The position numbers were made by a program, and so were the translations under genes. 64,000 nucleotides of DNA, taken from Lacrimispora xylanisolvens. Its GTDB lineage: Bacteria > Bacillota > Clostridia > Lachnospirales > Lachnospiraceae. The stretch is taken from the NCBI GenBank assembly GCA_017084465.1, contig CP070896.1, positions 806,001 to 870,000 of the forward strand, in the 5' to 3' direction. The notes beneath the pieces were generated by a model. That model had not been told where the DNA came from. It was given only the letters and a program-made list of their open reading frames with translations, and made no database searches. The first letter of the stretch is position 1, and each line of letters starts with the position of its first letter. Below are positions 55,947 to 64,000 of this stretch, one piece after another.

Positions 55947-57818
55947 TTATCCGCAGCATGATCCTCCGGCCCCCTGAAACGTGTCCTCAGGCCATATCAT
56001 CGTCTGAAATTTACTCACTTCGTCCTTTACTGCGTTTAGATCTACGTTCTCCAAATCATCTACCACCTTTATATATCCATAAAAGGAATTGTCCCCGGTA
56101 GAGAAGTCAAAGCTTTTATCTGGTATAAAATAAAGGGTGTTATCTCCTTTTTCAAGGTAAAGTTCCGTAGCAAAATCAGGGATCAGAAGATTCGTCCCGT
56201 AGTCCATATCCTGACGGTTATCAATGAATGTCCACTCCGTATCCACTCCGGCTTTTACCACCGCAACCGCCGGCTTAAATCCCTCACTGGTGAGTTCAAG
56301 AGTGATTTTTTGTACGGGCTTTCCATTTTCATCTGTGGATTCCTGAGCAACAACCACATCATCAACTGGTATGGTATAACCGGCTGGAACCGGTTTTTGA
56401 GGTGCATATTCTTTTAAAACTCCCTGACTTTCTGATTGCTGGCCGCCATCTGTCTCTCCCTCTTTTGAAACATTAATAGAGCCACGTATCATACCCATCC
56501 AGCAGCTATATGGGATTTTTCCGGTTTTATCCGGCGTAAATTCCACCACGTTTTCTCCTGTATGAAAGGAATATTCGATGCCGTATTCTCTTATAATCAT
56601 CCGGTTATTACAGCCGTTTATACTTCCTGCAGGTGCATCTATAATCCACTTTACAGGAATTCCTGCCTGAACCTTAATATTGGGATACCTACCCGGACTT
56701 AAGGTGCTGTTAATCACCTGCACACCGTCTTCTATTTTTATCTGACCTGAACTTTCCTGCTGATTTCCACTGATGCCTTCCAGCCCAGGTAAGATCGCAG
56801 ATGGACTGATTCCTGCCAGACTGACTCCCTGTGTAAACATGGACAGTCCCAGTACCACCACTAAAACTGCACCGGCAGTCATGACTCTGCTTGTGAATTT
56901 CTTTGAAAGAACCGTTGATAAAGCTCCCAGAATAAACATCAGGGGAACAGTGCCAAGGCTGAATAAAAACATGGAAAGTGCACCAGAAAACGGATTTCCG
57001 GTTGACAATGCATAGATCTGCATGGCCTGGAGTGGTCCGCAGGGCATCAGTCCATTTAAAAGGCCCACAAAAAACGGACTGTTGCTTTTTGATTTTTCTT
57101 TCTGGATCTTTACTGCAATAAACTTTGGCATTCTGGGATTTAGTCTGCGAAGCCAGGGAAAGATTCCCAGCATGTTGATGCCCATAATTACCATAAAGAT
57201 TCCTGCTGCCAGTTTTAAAACACCCTGAAAGGTATTAGAAAAGGTTACGGCTGCTCCCAGGCCTCCTGCCAGGAAACCTACGGCTGTATAGGAAATAACA
57301 CGCCCAAGGTTATAAAGAAATGCAGGCCGAAATGCTGCAAGCCGTCCCTGGTTTATTTCTTCCTGTCCGCTTTTCGGAATACACTGGGAAAGGTTAATGC
57401 CGCCGCACATTGCCACACAGTGAACGGAGGTAATCAGTCCGATTATAAAGAGCATTCCGTATCCCATTGTCTTATCTGCCAGCTGGCTGGGCACCAGAAG
57501 ATTTAACAGACCTGATTGTTCTAAAAAAAGATACAGGGAAGCAATAATCATTAAAATACCTACAGTCCTGGATGTATCTTTTCTTTCCTTCCCCTGTTCC
57601 GTTATCACGCTATACCCTAAATTATCAATGATTCCCGTTATGCTCTGATAGGAAATAATATCCGTATCAAACGTCACCAGAGCAGTTCCGGCGTTATAGC
57701 TCACCTCCGCTTTTTCGATTCCAGCTGTGTTACGTAATTTTTTTTCAATTTTATTCTGGCAGCTGATACAGGTCATTCCGCCGATACGCAATTTTTTCGT
57801 TCTGATTGCATTTCCCAT
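55947..57818 (-). CDS. HMA-SafE/DsbD-like-cupredoxin fusion protein (heavy-metal handling)
   Basis: The protein has 623 residues. Residues 1-75 are an HMA domain with GMTCISC. Residues about 85-330 form a six-helix sulfite-exporter/DsbD_2 domain with VHCVAMCGGINLS and GLMPCGPLQAMQ. The rest, outside, contains two cupredoxin-like domains; the first has NGCNNRMII and SCWMGMIRG, with Cys and Met ligands. The C-terminus is GGSCCG. The ATG at 57818 has a GGAGG site. Likely moves copper or electrons across the membrane to the DUF2318 partner. Confidence 0.88.
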   Translation of the reverse strand: MGNAIRTKKLRIGGMTCISCQNKIEKKLRNTAGIEKAEVSYNAGTALVTFDTDIISYQSITGIIDNLGYSVITEQGKERKDTSRTVGILMIIASLYLFLEQSGLLNLLVPSQLADKTMGYGMLFIIGLITSVHCVAMCGGINLSQCIPKSGQEEINQGRLAAFRPAFLYNLGRVISYTAVGFLAGGLGAAVTFSNTFQGVLKLAAGIFMVIMGINMLGIFPWLRRLNPRMPKFIAVKIQKEKSKSNSPFFVGLLNGLMPCGPLQAMQIYALSTGNPFSGALSMFLFSLGTVPLMFILGALSTVLSKKFTSRVMTAGAVLVVVLGLSMFTQGVSLAGISPSAILPGLEGISGNQQESSGQIKIEDGVQVINSTLSPGRYPNIKVQAGIPVKWIIDAPAGSINGCNNRMIIREYGIEYSFHTGENVVEFTPDKTGKIPYSCWMGMIRGSINVSKEGETDGGQQSESQGVLKEYAPQKPVPAGYTIPVDDVVVAQESTDENGKPVQKITLELTSEGFKPAVAVVKAGVDTEWTFIDNRQDMDYGTNLLIPDFATELYLEKGDNTLYFIPDKSFDFSTGDNSFYGYIKVVDDLENVDLNAVKDEVSKFQTMIWPEDTFQGAGGSCCG

Positions 57819-57895
57819 TACGCATCCTCCTTTTTCATTTCTGATAGAAGAATAACAGGAGCATATGTAGAAGTTGTGTAGATGGTTTTTGGACA

Positions 57896-57941
57896 CAAAA
57901 AAAACACGCATATCTCATTGGTTTAAGTGAGATACACGTGT
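57896..57941 (-). terminator. Terminator of the CheX gene
   Basis: On the minus strand ACACGTGTATCTCA pairs with TGAGATATGCGTGT and runs into eight T. It lies 18 bp after the CheX stop. Confidence 0.87.
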
Positions 57942-57959
57942 ACAATATGAAGTGATTGA

Positions 57960-58404
57960 TTATTTAGCCAGTTCCAGTCTGATATCCAGGCAGACTTCCC
58001 CTACCTCTGAAGTGATTAATATGTTTGTTCGAAATTCATAATCTTCTCCGCTGTCCGGGCTTTTTAAGACAGGAGGAAGAATATCACAGGTCAAATCTTT
58101 CTCTGCAAGCAAGGTAAGTACATTTCCACTGATGATATTGGCTATTTCTGATATGGCAGAGGTTACAAATTCATCCACTGTATCAAACTCCATGCCGCTC
58201 ATGATGGTTACAATGCCAAGAGATGTCTGATGAGGAAGGCGATATATAACCTCACCTTTTAAATCTCCGATAAAACCGATGGAAACATCTAACTCTTCCT
58301 CATTCCCCAGCCCCTCTGCCATCCGGTCAGAGATATTGGATATATCCAGCATCAGATGAAACATTGCGGGTGGCTTCTAAAAAGGGAGTGTACAAATCAG
58401 TCAT
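57960..58404 (-). CDS. cheX: CheX-like chemotaxis phosphatase (frameshifted)
   Basis: The reconstructed protein has 147 residues. MTDLYTPFLEATRNV aligns with CheX N-termini; SIGFIGDLKGEVIYRLP, and EIANIISGNVLTLL with the catalytic Glu and Asn, complete the pattern. It dephosphorylates CheY-P. The ATG at 58404 overlaps the end of the hemerythrin gene. One extra base near 58365 splits the frame; removing a T gives RNVHLMLDISN. Confidence 0.83.
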
Positions 58405-58822
58405 GCCTGTCCACCCCTTTCGAAATTGCATAGGCAGCAATCCGCTGATCTTCTGATGCCACGTGATTAATCAGCCAGGCCATCAGCTTTCCTGCAAACT
58501 TCTGTATGAGCTGTTCGTCGTATCCGCTTTTTTTATATTCCTCTGTTACGGCAATCACGTAATTTACCATATCAGCATGAACTTTCTTATGCTCTTCTTC
58601 ACCTGGATACCCGATTTCCTGCTGAAAGGCTTCTTCATCACGGAAGTGCTCAACTACATATGTATTCATAAAATCCAGGGTTTCATTTACTTTTTCCACC
58701 TTGTCTTCCCATGAAGACGCCATACGCAGTACCTGCATGAAAGATTCAACTCTTTTAAATAATTCCTTGTGCTGCTCATCAATTAACGGTACTCCAAGTT
58801 CATATTTTTCTTTCCAAAGCAT
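58397..58822 (-). CDS. Bacteriohemerythrin
   Basis: This 141-residue hemerythrin shows all di-iron ligands: LIDEQHKELF, YVVEHFRDEEAFQQEIGYPG, EEHKKVHADM and LINHVASEDQRI. The length and motifs match McHr-type stand-alone bacteriohemerythrins that bind O2. Its end overlaps cheX, so O2 sensing or delivery and chemotaxis may be linked. A GGAGG site precedes it. Confidence 0.95.
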   Translation of the reverse strand: MLWKEKYELGVPLIDEQHKELFKRVESFMQVLRMASSWEDKVEKVNETLDFMNTYVVEHFRDEEAFQQEIGYPGEEEHKKVHADMVNYVIAVTEEYKKSGYDEQLIQKFAGKLMAWLINHVASEDQRIAAYAISKGVDRHD

Positions 58823-58855
58823 CTAAATTCCTCCTTATCTCCCGTGAAATAATTC

Positions 58856-59644
58856 TTAAACTGCTGCTTCCAGTTTCATCAGTGACTGAATGAGTTCCTC
58901 ACAGATATCTACAATATCTTTTCCGTCTGTTTCTATTATAATATCAGCCGCGCTCTGGTAGAGGCTGGCCCGTCTCTCCATCAGTCCCTTAATATACTCA
59001 ACATTCATATTTCCATTTAAAATGGGGCGTTCATCACTATCCTTCACTCTTTCCAGTATGGTCTCAGGACTGGCAGTTAAAAGCACGATTCTGCTGTTTT
59101 TCTTTAGGTTCTTCACATTCTCTTCTCTGATCACCGCACCCCCGCCGCAGGAAATAATCGTCTGCTGACAGTCCTTTAAACTAATGATGGCGTTGCTCTC
59201 ACAGTTACGAAAATACTCTTCTCCGTACTTTGCAAAAATATCCTTAACAGGCATCTTCTGATCTTCCACGATTTTTGTGTCTACATCCACTTCATCCATA
59301 GCCAGCATGTCTTTTAAATATTTGGACACCGTACTTTTGCCTGCTCCCATAAAACCAATGAGGGCAATGTTATAATGAAACAGGCTCTTACTCTGCACAC
59401 TTTTACTTTCTTCCACAATCTGACGGAAAATTCCAAGGAGCTCCTCTTTATAACCATGTTCACCAATCGCCCGGATAAGAGTCTCCTGCTGAACCTCTTC
59501 CTGTTCCGGCTGAAAAATGGGAAGCCCATTTGCTTTCTTGTACTCTATGATCTCCTCGATGCAGGAAAGCCGATTCATTAAAAGTTCCAGAATCTGAAGG
59601 TCACATTGATTTAAATCGTTTCTAATTTCTTTCAGTTCTCTCAT
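58856..59644 (-). CDS. Chorismate mutase-shikimate kinase fusion
   Basis: This 262-residue fusion has an AroQ-type chorismate mutase at residues 1-85 (LKEIRNDLNQCDLQILELLM, RLSCIEEIIEYKKANGLPIF). Shikimate kinase follows from about residue 92 (IGFMGAGKSTVSKYL, DEVDVDTKI, SCGGGAVIREEN, ERPILNG). It joins two non-adjacent steps of aromatic synthesis. No other aro gene is nearby; the gene stands alone. Confidence 0.92.
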   Translation of the reverse strand: MRELKEIRNDLNQCDLQILELLMNRLSCIEEIIEYKKANGLPIFQPEQEEVQQETLIRAIGEHGYKEELLGIFRQIVEESKSVQSKSLFHYNIALIGFMGAGKSTVSKYLKDMLAMDEVDVDTKIVEDQKMPVKDIFAKYGEEYFRNCESNAIISLKDCQQTIISCGGGAVIREENVKNLKKNSRIVLLTASPETILERVKDSDERPILNGNMNVEYIKGLMERRASLYQSAADIIIETDGKDIVDICEELIQSLMKLEAAV

Positions 59645-59721
59645 TTTGCTTCTCCCTAAAATATCCGTTAGTATAATTTTTTACATTATACATACAGCTA
59701 AGGGTGATTGTAAAGCAATTC

Positions 59722-60060
59722 TTACGCCTTTTCTTTTATAAATTCAATATATTCATCTCCCCATACTCCCAGTGCCAGTAGAACTTTATCAAACTTATTG
59801 CCGATTTCACTTAAAAAGTATTCTACCTTTGGCGGAATCTGGGAATACTCTTTTCTGACAATCAGTCCCTCTTCTTCCAGGGATTTTAACTGTCTGGAAA
59901 GAGTTGTATGGGTAATCTCTTCCGGCATCATTCGCTTCAGTTCATTAAAACGCACCGGTCCATCCTTTAATAAATAGAGAAGATATATGGACCATTTGCC
60001 GGAGAGGATCTTCTGAGTGGTAACGTAAGGACACAGTCCAAATAAATCTTTTTTATCCAT
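59722..60060 (-). CDS. HxlR-family transcriptional regulator
   Basis: This 112-residue winged-helix protein has YVTTQKILSGKWSIYLLYLL, PVRFNELKRMMPEEITHTTL and QIPPKVEYFLSEIG. The ATG at 60060 follows a GGAGG site. It is divergent from a flavin/PLP-type oxidase-like gene and likely represses it through the palindrome at 60076-60088. Confidence 0.92.
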   Translation of the reverse strand: MDKKDLFGLCPYVTTQKILSGKWSIYLLYLLKDGPVRFNELKRMMPEEITHTTLSRQLKSLEEEGLIVRKEYSQIPPKVEYFLSEIGNKFDKVLLALGVWGDEYIEFIKEKA

Positions 60061-60075
60061 GTAGGTATCCTCCTT

Positions 60076-60088
60076 GATACTAGGTATC
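60076..60088. promoter_or_regulatory. Palindromic operator between HxlR and PNPOx genes
   Basis: GATAC-TAG-GTATC is a perfect dyad 16 bp upstream of the HxlR start. A second loose dyad, GTTTAC and GTAAAC, spans 60101-60141, and TATAAT near 60125 can serve as -10 for the rightward gene. Confidence 0.6.
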
Positions 60089-60178
60089 ATAAAATATCGT
60101 AGTTTACAAAAATCTCATACTCGATATAATAATCTCGTAAACAAATTATATCATGGTCACGCGAAAGGAGCAAGAGCG

Positions 60179-60574
60179 ATGAACGAAATCCTCAATTACT
60201 TAAAAGAATGCGGAACATTTTACCTGGCAACCACAGAGGGAGATCAGCCCCGTGTCCGTCCCTTTGGTGCTGTATGCGAATTTGAAGGCAGACTTTACAT
60301 CACAACCAACAATCAGAAAAAAGTTTTTGATCAGATGCAGAAAAATCCTAAAATTGAAATTTCCGCTATGAATAAGGGAACATGGATCAGACTGGAAGCA
60401 GAAGCAGTGTGGGACGACCGCAGAGAAGCAAGAGCTGCCATGATGGAGGACAATGAGGCTGCACTCAGCCGCCTGTATTCCGTAGACGACGGAGTCTTTG
60501 CAGTTTTATATCTGAAGAATGCAACTGCTACCATTTTTTCATTCACTTCCGAACCGAAAGTTGTTACGTTCTAA
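60179..60574 (+). CDS. Pyridoxamine 5'-phosphate oxidase-family flavin-binding protein
   Basis: This 131-residue split-barrel protein has FYLATTEGDQPRVRPFGAVC and RLYITTNNQKKVFDQMQKNP, typical of PNPOx-like FMN or F420-binding proteins. The start at 60179 has an AAAGGAG site; the open frame upstream overlaps the operator region. Pairing with an HxlR regulator is common and suggests a role in redox or electrophile stress. Substrate unknown. Confidence 0.9.
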   Translation: MNEILNYLKECGTFYLATTEGDQPRVRPFGAVCEFEGRLYITTNNQKKVFDQMQKNPKIEISAMNKGTWIRLEAEAVWDDRREARAAMMEDNEAALSRLYSVDDGVFAVLYLKNATATIFSFTSEPKVVTF

Positions 60575-60582
60575 ATCATAAC

Positions 60583-60613
60583 GGAAAACGGCAGCTGTTA
60601 AACTGCCGTTTCC
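60583..60613. terminator. Terminator between PNPOx-like gene and chemoreceptor
   Basis: GGAAAACGGCAG and CTGCCGTTTCC pair with an 8-base loop between two converging genes, so it may serve both. T runs are modest on each side. Confidence 0.7.
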
Positions 60614-60629
60614 TTAAAAAATTATTCAG

Positions 60630-62299
60630 TTACTGTAATCGGAATTTCTCCACTTCCTGAGTAAGTAAGTGAGCCTGTGCCGCCAGTTCCTCGCTGGAAG
60701 AAGAACTTTCCTCTGCAGTTGCTGCATTGGTCTGAATGACAGCAGATACCTGGGACAGTCCCTGGTTAATTTCATCAATCATCAGCGCCTGTTTAGCAGA
60801 AGCCTGCTCAATTTCTCCAACTGAACGTCCTACAAGCTCCGATTTTTCTCCCACTCCAAGGAGCAGTCTGGCTGTTTCTTCTGCCAGCTTTTCTCCCTCA
60901 GATACAATTCTCACAGAATCGTGAATTAAATCTGCAGTCTGCTTTGCAGCCTCTGCTGATTTGCCTGCAAGGTTTCTCACTTCATCAGCTACAACGGCAA
61001 AGCCCTTTCCTGCTTCTCCTGCCCGGGCTGATTCCACTGCCGCATTTAACGCGAGTATATTGGTCTGAAATGCTATATCTTCAATGACTTTTGTGATACT
61101 GGATATCTTTTCTGAAGAAGTTCCAATATCCTTCATTGCAGTGTTTAACTTCTGCATATATACATTGCCTTCTTTGAGACCTTCTCCGGTATTTGCAATA
61201 TAAATCGTAGCTTTCTTCACATTTTCTGCATTTTGCTCTGCTTCCTTTGCTATGCTGTTTACCGATGCGCTTAATTCTTCCACAGTAGCGGCCTGTTCTG
61301 TGGTTCCTGATGCAAGTGCCTGAGCTGCGGATGCCACCTGGGCAGAACCTTCATTTACCTGGTCTGCTGCCACACTGATGGAGAGCAGTGTCCGGCTTAA
61401 ATCGTTTCTTATTTTCTGTAATGCAAGACCAAGAACGTCTTTATCAGAGCGAAGAGGAACTTCTATGGTGAAGTCGCCATTGCTGATGTCATCTGCTGCA
61501 TTCACCTGTTTTTTAATACTGTCTGTCATCTGGGTAAAAGCATCTGCAAGCTGCCCGGTCTCATCTTTTGAATCGATATTTCCCAGATCAACATCAATAT
61601 GCCCTAATGCAATAAGACCCGCTGCTTCCACAACTTTGGTGATGGGACGGCTGATCATTCCGGAGATTCTGTTTCCTAAAAACATTCCGAAGCCTGCACC
61701 AAATATAACCGTAAAGATCAAAACCACAATAAGTACATCAGCAGTGAAACGATTGTCATTGTTTGTTTTATGTGCTTCTGCCATGCGGTTATCAATAAGC
61801 AGATCAAAATTATCAAACATTTTCTGGATATTGTCGGTTTCCTTTAAAAGTTCGGCATATGCTTCCTTACTTTTTCCATTTCTTGCTTCTACAAGACAAT
61901 TCTGGATAGCTGGCTCAAAAGAATTATTAAAAAGATCTACTGATTCATCAAGAAGTGCAAAAGATGCCGAATTAGTAAGTGTATTCCGGTACTCTTTTAT
62001 ATTCGTAAGAAATTTTTCCTTATCGCTGTTAAATTGCTGTTCCAGCTTATCCAGTTCCCCATTGTCACCTGCTACAATCACCATGGTTCTTGAATCAATT
62101 CGAAACTGATACAGTCCTTCAACGGCTTCCATCAGATTCTCAATTGGCGCCGTCTGCTTTTCATACAGATATGTATCCATTGCACTGATTCTGAAAAGTC
62201 CGGCAACTCCTGCCCCTCCCACAACAAGCATAATCAGAGTCAGACATAAAAACCGGTCCGCAGTTTTCGGGAAATGCTGTAATCCTTAAAATTCTTCAT
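60630..62299 (-). CDS. Methyl-accepting chemotaxis protein (frameshifted near its start)
   Basis: Reconstructed to 556 residues. It has an N-terminal helix ([17 protein letters not shown]), a four-helix-bundle sensor (MCP_4HB-like, residues about 40-185), a second helix, HAMP, and the signalling hairpin [20 protein letters not shown] followed by [15 protein letters not shown]. The start ATG at 62299 has GGGAGG. An A5 run at 62248-62252 is one base short; adding one joins [11 protein letters not shown]. Ligand unknown. Confidence 0.9.
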
Positions 62300-62331
62300 T
62301 TAATTTCCTCCCTGTTTTATCTTTTGCAGCT

Positions 62332-62370
62332 AGTACCAGACTACTGATCGCAGTATATTTGGTACTGCGG
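62332..62370. repeat. AGTA-N-TACT palindromes upstream of the chemoreceptor
   Basis: AGTA-ccagac-TACT (62332-62345) is followed by CGCAGTA-tatttgg-TACTGCG (62349-62369). The second is a 7-bp-arm palindrome and recurs, inverted, at 62691-62713. They lie in the chemoreceptor leader and may be operator sites. Confidence 0.6.
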
Positions 62371-62637
62371 TTTTCTATGGAAAATACAGAGTATACACGC
62401 ATTTAGCAGCTTGATGACGGAAATAGAGACGGCGATCTTTCCAAATGATCCTCGGTTCTTCATACCTGTGAGAAGCTTAATTAGAGAGATGGGGGCAGTT
62501 TTCTATAGTTTTTTATGACGTAATTTATGACGGCGTTCTTATGTATATAAGCTAAATTACAGAATGATTATTTTGTCAATTATTTTACTTTATATTTTTA
62601 AATATTTAATTTATATGATTACTTCCTATTTGACAAA

Positions 62638-62667
62638 CAATATATATTAGTTATATAATATATATTG
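62638..62667. promoter_or_regulatory. AT-rich 12-bp palindrome in the chemoreceptor leader
   Basis: CAATATATATTA and TAATATATATTG are perfect inverted repeats with a 6-base spacer. The 62300-62800 gap holds this dyad, the AGTA-TACT palindromes and a terminator, and no gene I can support. Confidence 0.55.
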
Positions 62668-62690
62668 TCGAAAAATACATATTTTTGTAA

Positions 62691-62713
62691 CCGCAGTACC
62701 AAATATACTGTGG
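62691..62713. repeat. Second AGTA-N7-TACT palindrome copy
   Basis: CCGCAGTA-ccaaata-TACTGTGG, nearly the reverse complement of 62349-62370. Copies are about 340 bp apart in opposite orientation. Confidence 0.6.
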
Positions 62714-62735
62714 TATTTTCTCCTATTTAATTGAT

Positions 62736-62790
62736 AAAAGAGCACAAGCATCCCGTAATTATCAAACGAAATACGGCTTGTACTCTTTTA
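62736..62790 (-). terminator. Terminator of the DUF438 gene
   Basis: On the minus strand AAAAGAGTACAAGC pairs with GCTTGTGCTCTTTT around a long loop that has its own short stem. It lies 11 bp after the DUF438 stop. T runs occur on both strands. Confidence 0.75.
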
Positions 62791-62800
62791 TTTTTTGCAT

Positions 62801-64000
62801 TTATTCAGACATCAATCTTTTCTCTCCAGTAATTTTCTGAATTTGATCAATGTCCTGAGTGACTTCCGCAACTCCAAGGTATTCTCCATCTCTACTGCGA
62901 ACGGCATAATAACGGATCAGGATATATTTTTCTCCCATTCTGATCCAGAAATCCTCCTGATCCTTTACCCCATTTTTAAAATCTTCTACGATTTTTTCAA
63001 CAATGTGAACGCTTGCAGGCGGATGGCAGTTGGATACATTTCTTCCGATAATCGTTCTGGTTCTTGGAAATGCCCTGTCCTTTCCTTCTGAAAAATACTT
63101 TACTTTGTCCTCTTTATCAACGAATGTGATATCAAAAGGAAGTGTGTTAAGCAAGGCAGTCAGTTCTTCGGTGTTCATTTCCCCGGAAGGCAGCTTTACC
63201 ACTCCATCTTCTGCAGAGACAGAAACTTCTTCTTCCTTTTTCACTTCTCCTGGCTCCCACTCTGGCACATGTTCAATTATATAGCCGATTTCTCCGCTTC
63301 CATCTGCTATAGTCTTCCACTCATCCTGTGTAAGGTTTTCCATTAGCATGGGGATCATGATATTTTCTTCTTTAAATATCATCTCTTCAATCTTATCAGC
63401 CATATCCTGAGCTTTTTGTATCAGAGTTTCTTTTTCTATGGAATCATTGTTAAGAAGGGATGAAACTTCTTTCACCTGGGCTCTGATTTCGTCATCCACT
63501 CCCCACATGACTTTGGGAGGCGCTGTAATTCCATATTTCTCCATATAGGGAAAGTAAAGATTCTCCTTCTTTTTGTAGTGTATGTCCAAATCCTTCAGCT
63601 GTTCCACACCTGCCTTTAACTGGTCTGTTGCCCCTGATCCCTCCAGTGCTGTCAGGGACAGATATGGCCGGACTTCCTTTTCCAGTATGTGAGAGATTTT
63701 CTTATTTTCCCGGACCAGTACCTGAAGGGGATGACCGGGAATCAGTACCGGCTCTTCTGGCTGATGAATTTCCTCAATCGACCCCTTAAATACAGCCGCA
63801 TGGACATCACATAATTTCTGCACTTCTTCCACGGGTAGCCCCTCCGCAATTAAAGCGCCCTCCGCTTCTGAAATCTCTGTGGCAGATACTCCATGAAATA
63901 CATGTTCAAACTGGGATTTCACCTGGTCTACAGTCTTTCCCTCATGAAGCTGCCGGATAATGTCTTTGATTGTCTTTTGTCTCATCTGGCGGTTATTGAT
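62801..64000 (-). CDS. DUF438-hemerythrin-PAS protein (5' end beyond the window)
   Basis: At least 399 residues. An ATG exists at 63985, but the frame stays open to the window edge and reads INNRQ before it, which matches the usual DUF438 start (INNRE-type), so the true start is outside. Order: DUF438 domain (IIRQLHEGKTVDQVKSQF), hemerythrin (HYKKKENLYFPYMEKYG, FKEENIMIPML) and a C-terminal PAS domain (FVDKEDKVKYFSEGKDRAFP, GRNVSNCHPP, WIRMGEKYILIRYYAVR). Likely a NO/O2-responsive sensor or iron-binding protein. Confidence 0.9.
   Translation of the reverse strand: MNNRQMRQKTIKDIIRQLHEGKTVDQVKSQFEHVFHGVSATEISEAEGALIAEGLPVEEVQKLCDVHAAVFKGSIEEIHQPEEPVLIPGHPLQVLVRENKKISHILEKEVRPYLSLTALEGSGATDQLKAGVEQLKDLDIHYKKKENLYFPYMEKYGITAPPKVMWGVDDEIRAQVKEVSSLLNNDSIEKETLIQKAQDMADKIEEMIFKEENIMIPMLMENLTQDEWKTIADGSGEIGYIIEHVPEWEPGEVKKEEEVSVSAEDGVVKLPSGEMNTEELTALLNTLPFDITFVDKEDKVKYFSEGKDRAFPRTRTIIGRNVSNCHPPASVHIVEKIVEDFKNGVKDQEDFWIRMGEKYILIRYYAVRSRDGEYLGVAEVTQDIDQIQKITGEKRLMSE

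Noticed and set aside
62300..62800. Cyclic-di-GMP riboswitch before the chemoreceptor
   Set aside because: The long leader suggested one, but the conserved GEMM bases are absent; the visible pairing is explained by palindromes and a terminator.

Overview
The window looks like chromosome of an anaerobic, fermentative Firmicute, most likely a Lachnospiraceae member close to Lacrimispora/Clostridium. The reasons are AT-rich intergenic DNA, strong GGAGG-type ribosome sites, YesMN-type two-component pairs, an ECF folate transporter, mannose-type PTS genes, many hemerythrins and a group IIC intron. The genus is an inference. I saw no rRNA, tRNA or CRISPR array.

Region 1 (1-8.7 kb, minus) is a folate operon. 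It holds dfrA, folE, an HD phosphohydrolase, folP, a folB-folK fusion, an N-formylglutamate amidohydrolase-like gene, folC, a secreted gamma-glutamyltransferase, folT and the ECF ATPases. It appears to join de novo folate synthesis with salvage of folate. Region 2 (8.8-12.6 kb) holds a BlaI/M56 sensor pair with a small secreted protein, then a broken flavin reductase and its WYL regulator. Region 3 (12.6-20.8 kb) is a rhamnose/AI-2-type sugar ABC transporter beside a divergent YesN/YesM two-component system. Region 4 (21.1-25.6 kb) is a group IIC intron behind the terminator of an Rrf2 regulator gene, then a rhodanese-PP-loop fusion and tcdA, two sulfur/tRNA-modification genes.

Region 5 (27.1-31.7 kb) is an accessory mosaic. 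Small genes (NUDIX, GNAT, nitroreductase, DUF3784-like, one unknown) each follow a copy of the same promoter module, and several end in a matching terminator-like repeat. Decayed AraC and DNA-methylase fragments lie among them. This is the least explained structure in the window. Region 6 (31.8-43.8 kb) handles sugars: a large glycosyl hydrolase with a PTS EIIBC and AraC regulator, and a mannose-family PTS with NagA, a ChbG/YdjC deacetylase and a PRD regulator.

Region 7 (43.9-47.6 kb) is a probable nitrosative/oxidative-stress operon under a divergent Crp/Fnr-type regulator: cupin, Hcp-like protein, DUF1858, an unknown protein and two hemerythrins. Region 8 (47.6-57.8 kb) handles copper: two-component system, CopZ, an unknown membrane-anchored protein, CopA, an IS110 element with a probable bridge RNA, an HxlR regulator, a DUF2318 lipoprotein, a 32-residue membrane protein and an HMA-SafE-cupredoxin fusion. 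Region 9 (58-64 kb) holds CheX, bacteriohemerythrin, a chorismate mutase-shikimate kinase fusion, an HxlR/PNPOx pair, a chemoreceptor and a DUF438-hemerythrin-PAS protein.

About fifteen genes are broken by single-base indels, many in runs of five or six identical bases. In each single-indel case, removing or adding one base restores a full-length family member. I read most of these as sequencing or assembly errors and give the reconstructed extents. A few fragments (WYL regulator, AraC, methylase) look truly decayed.
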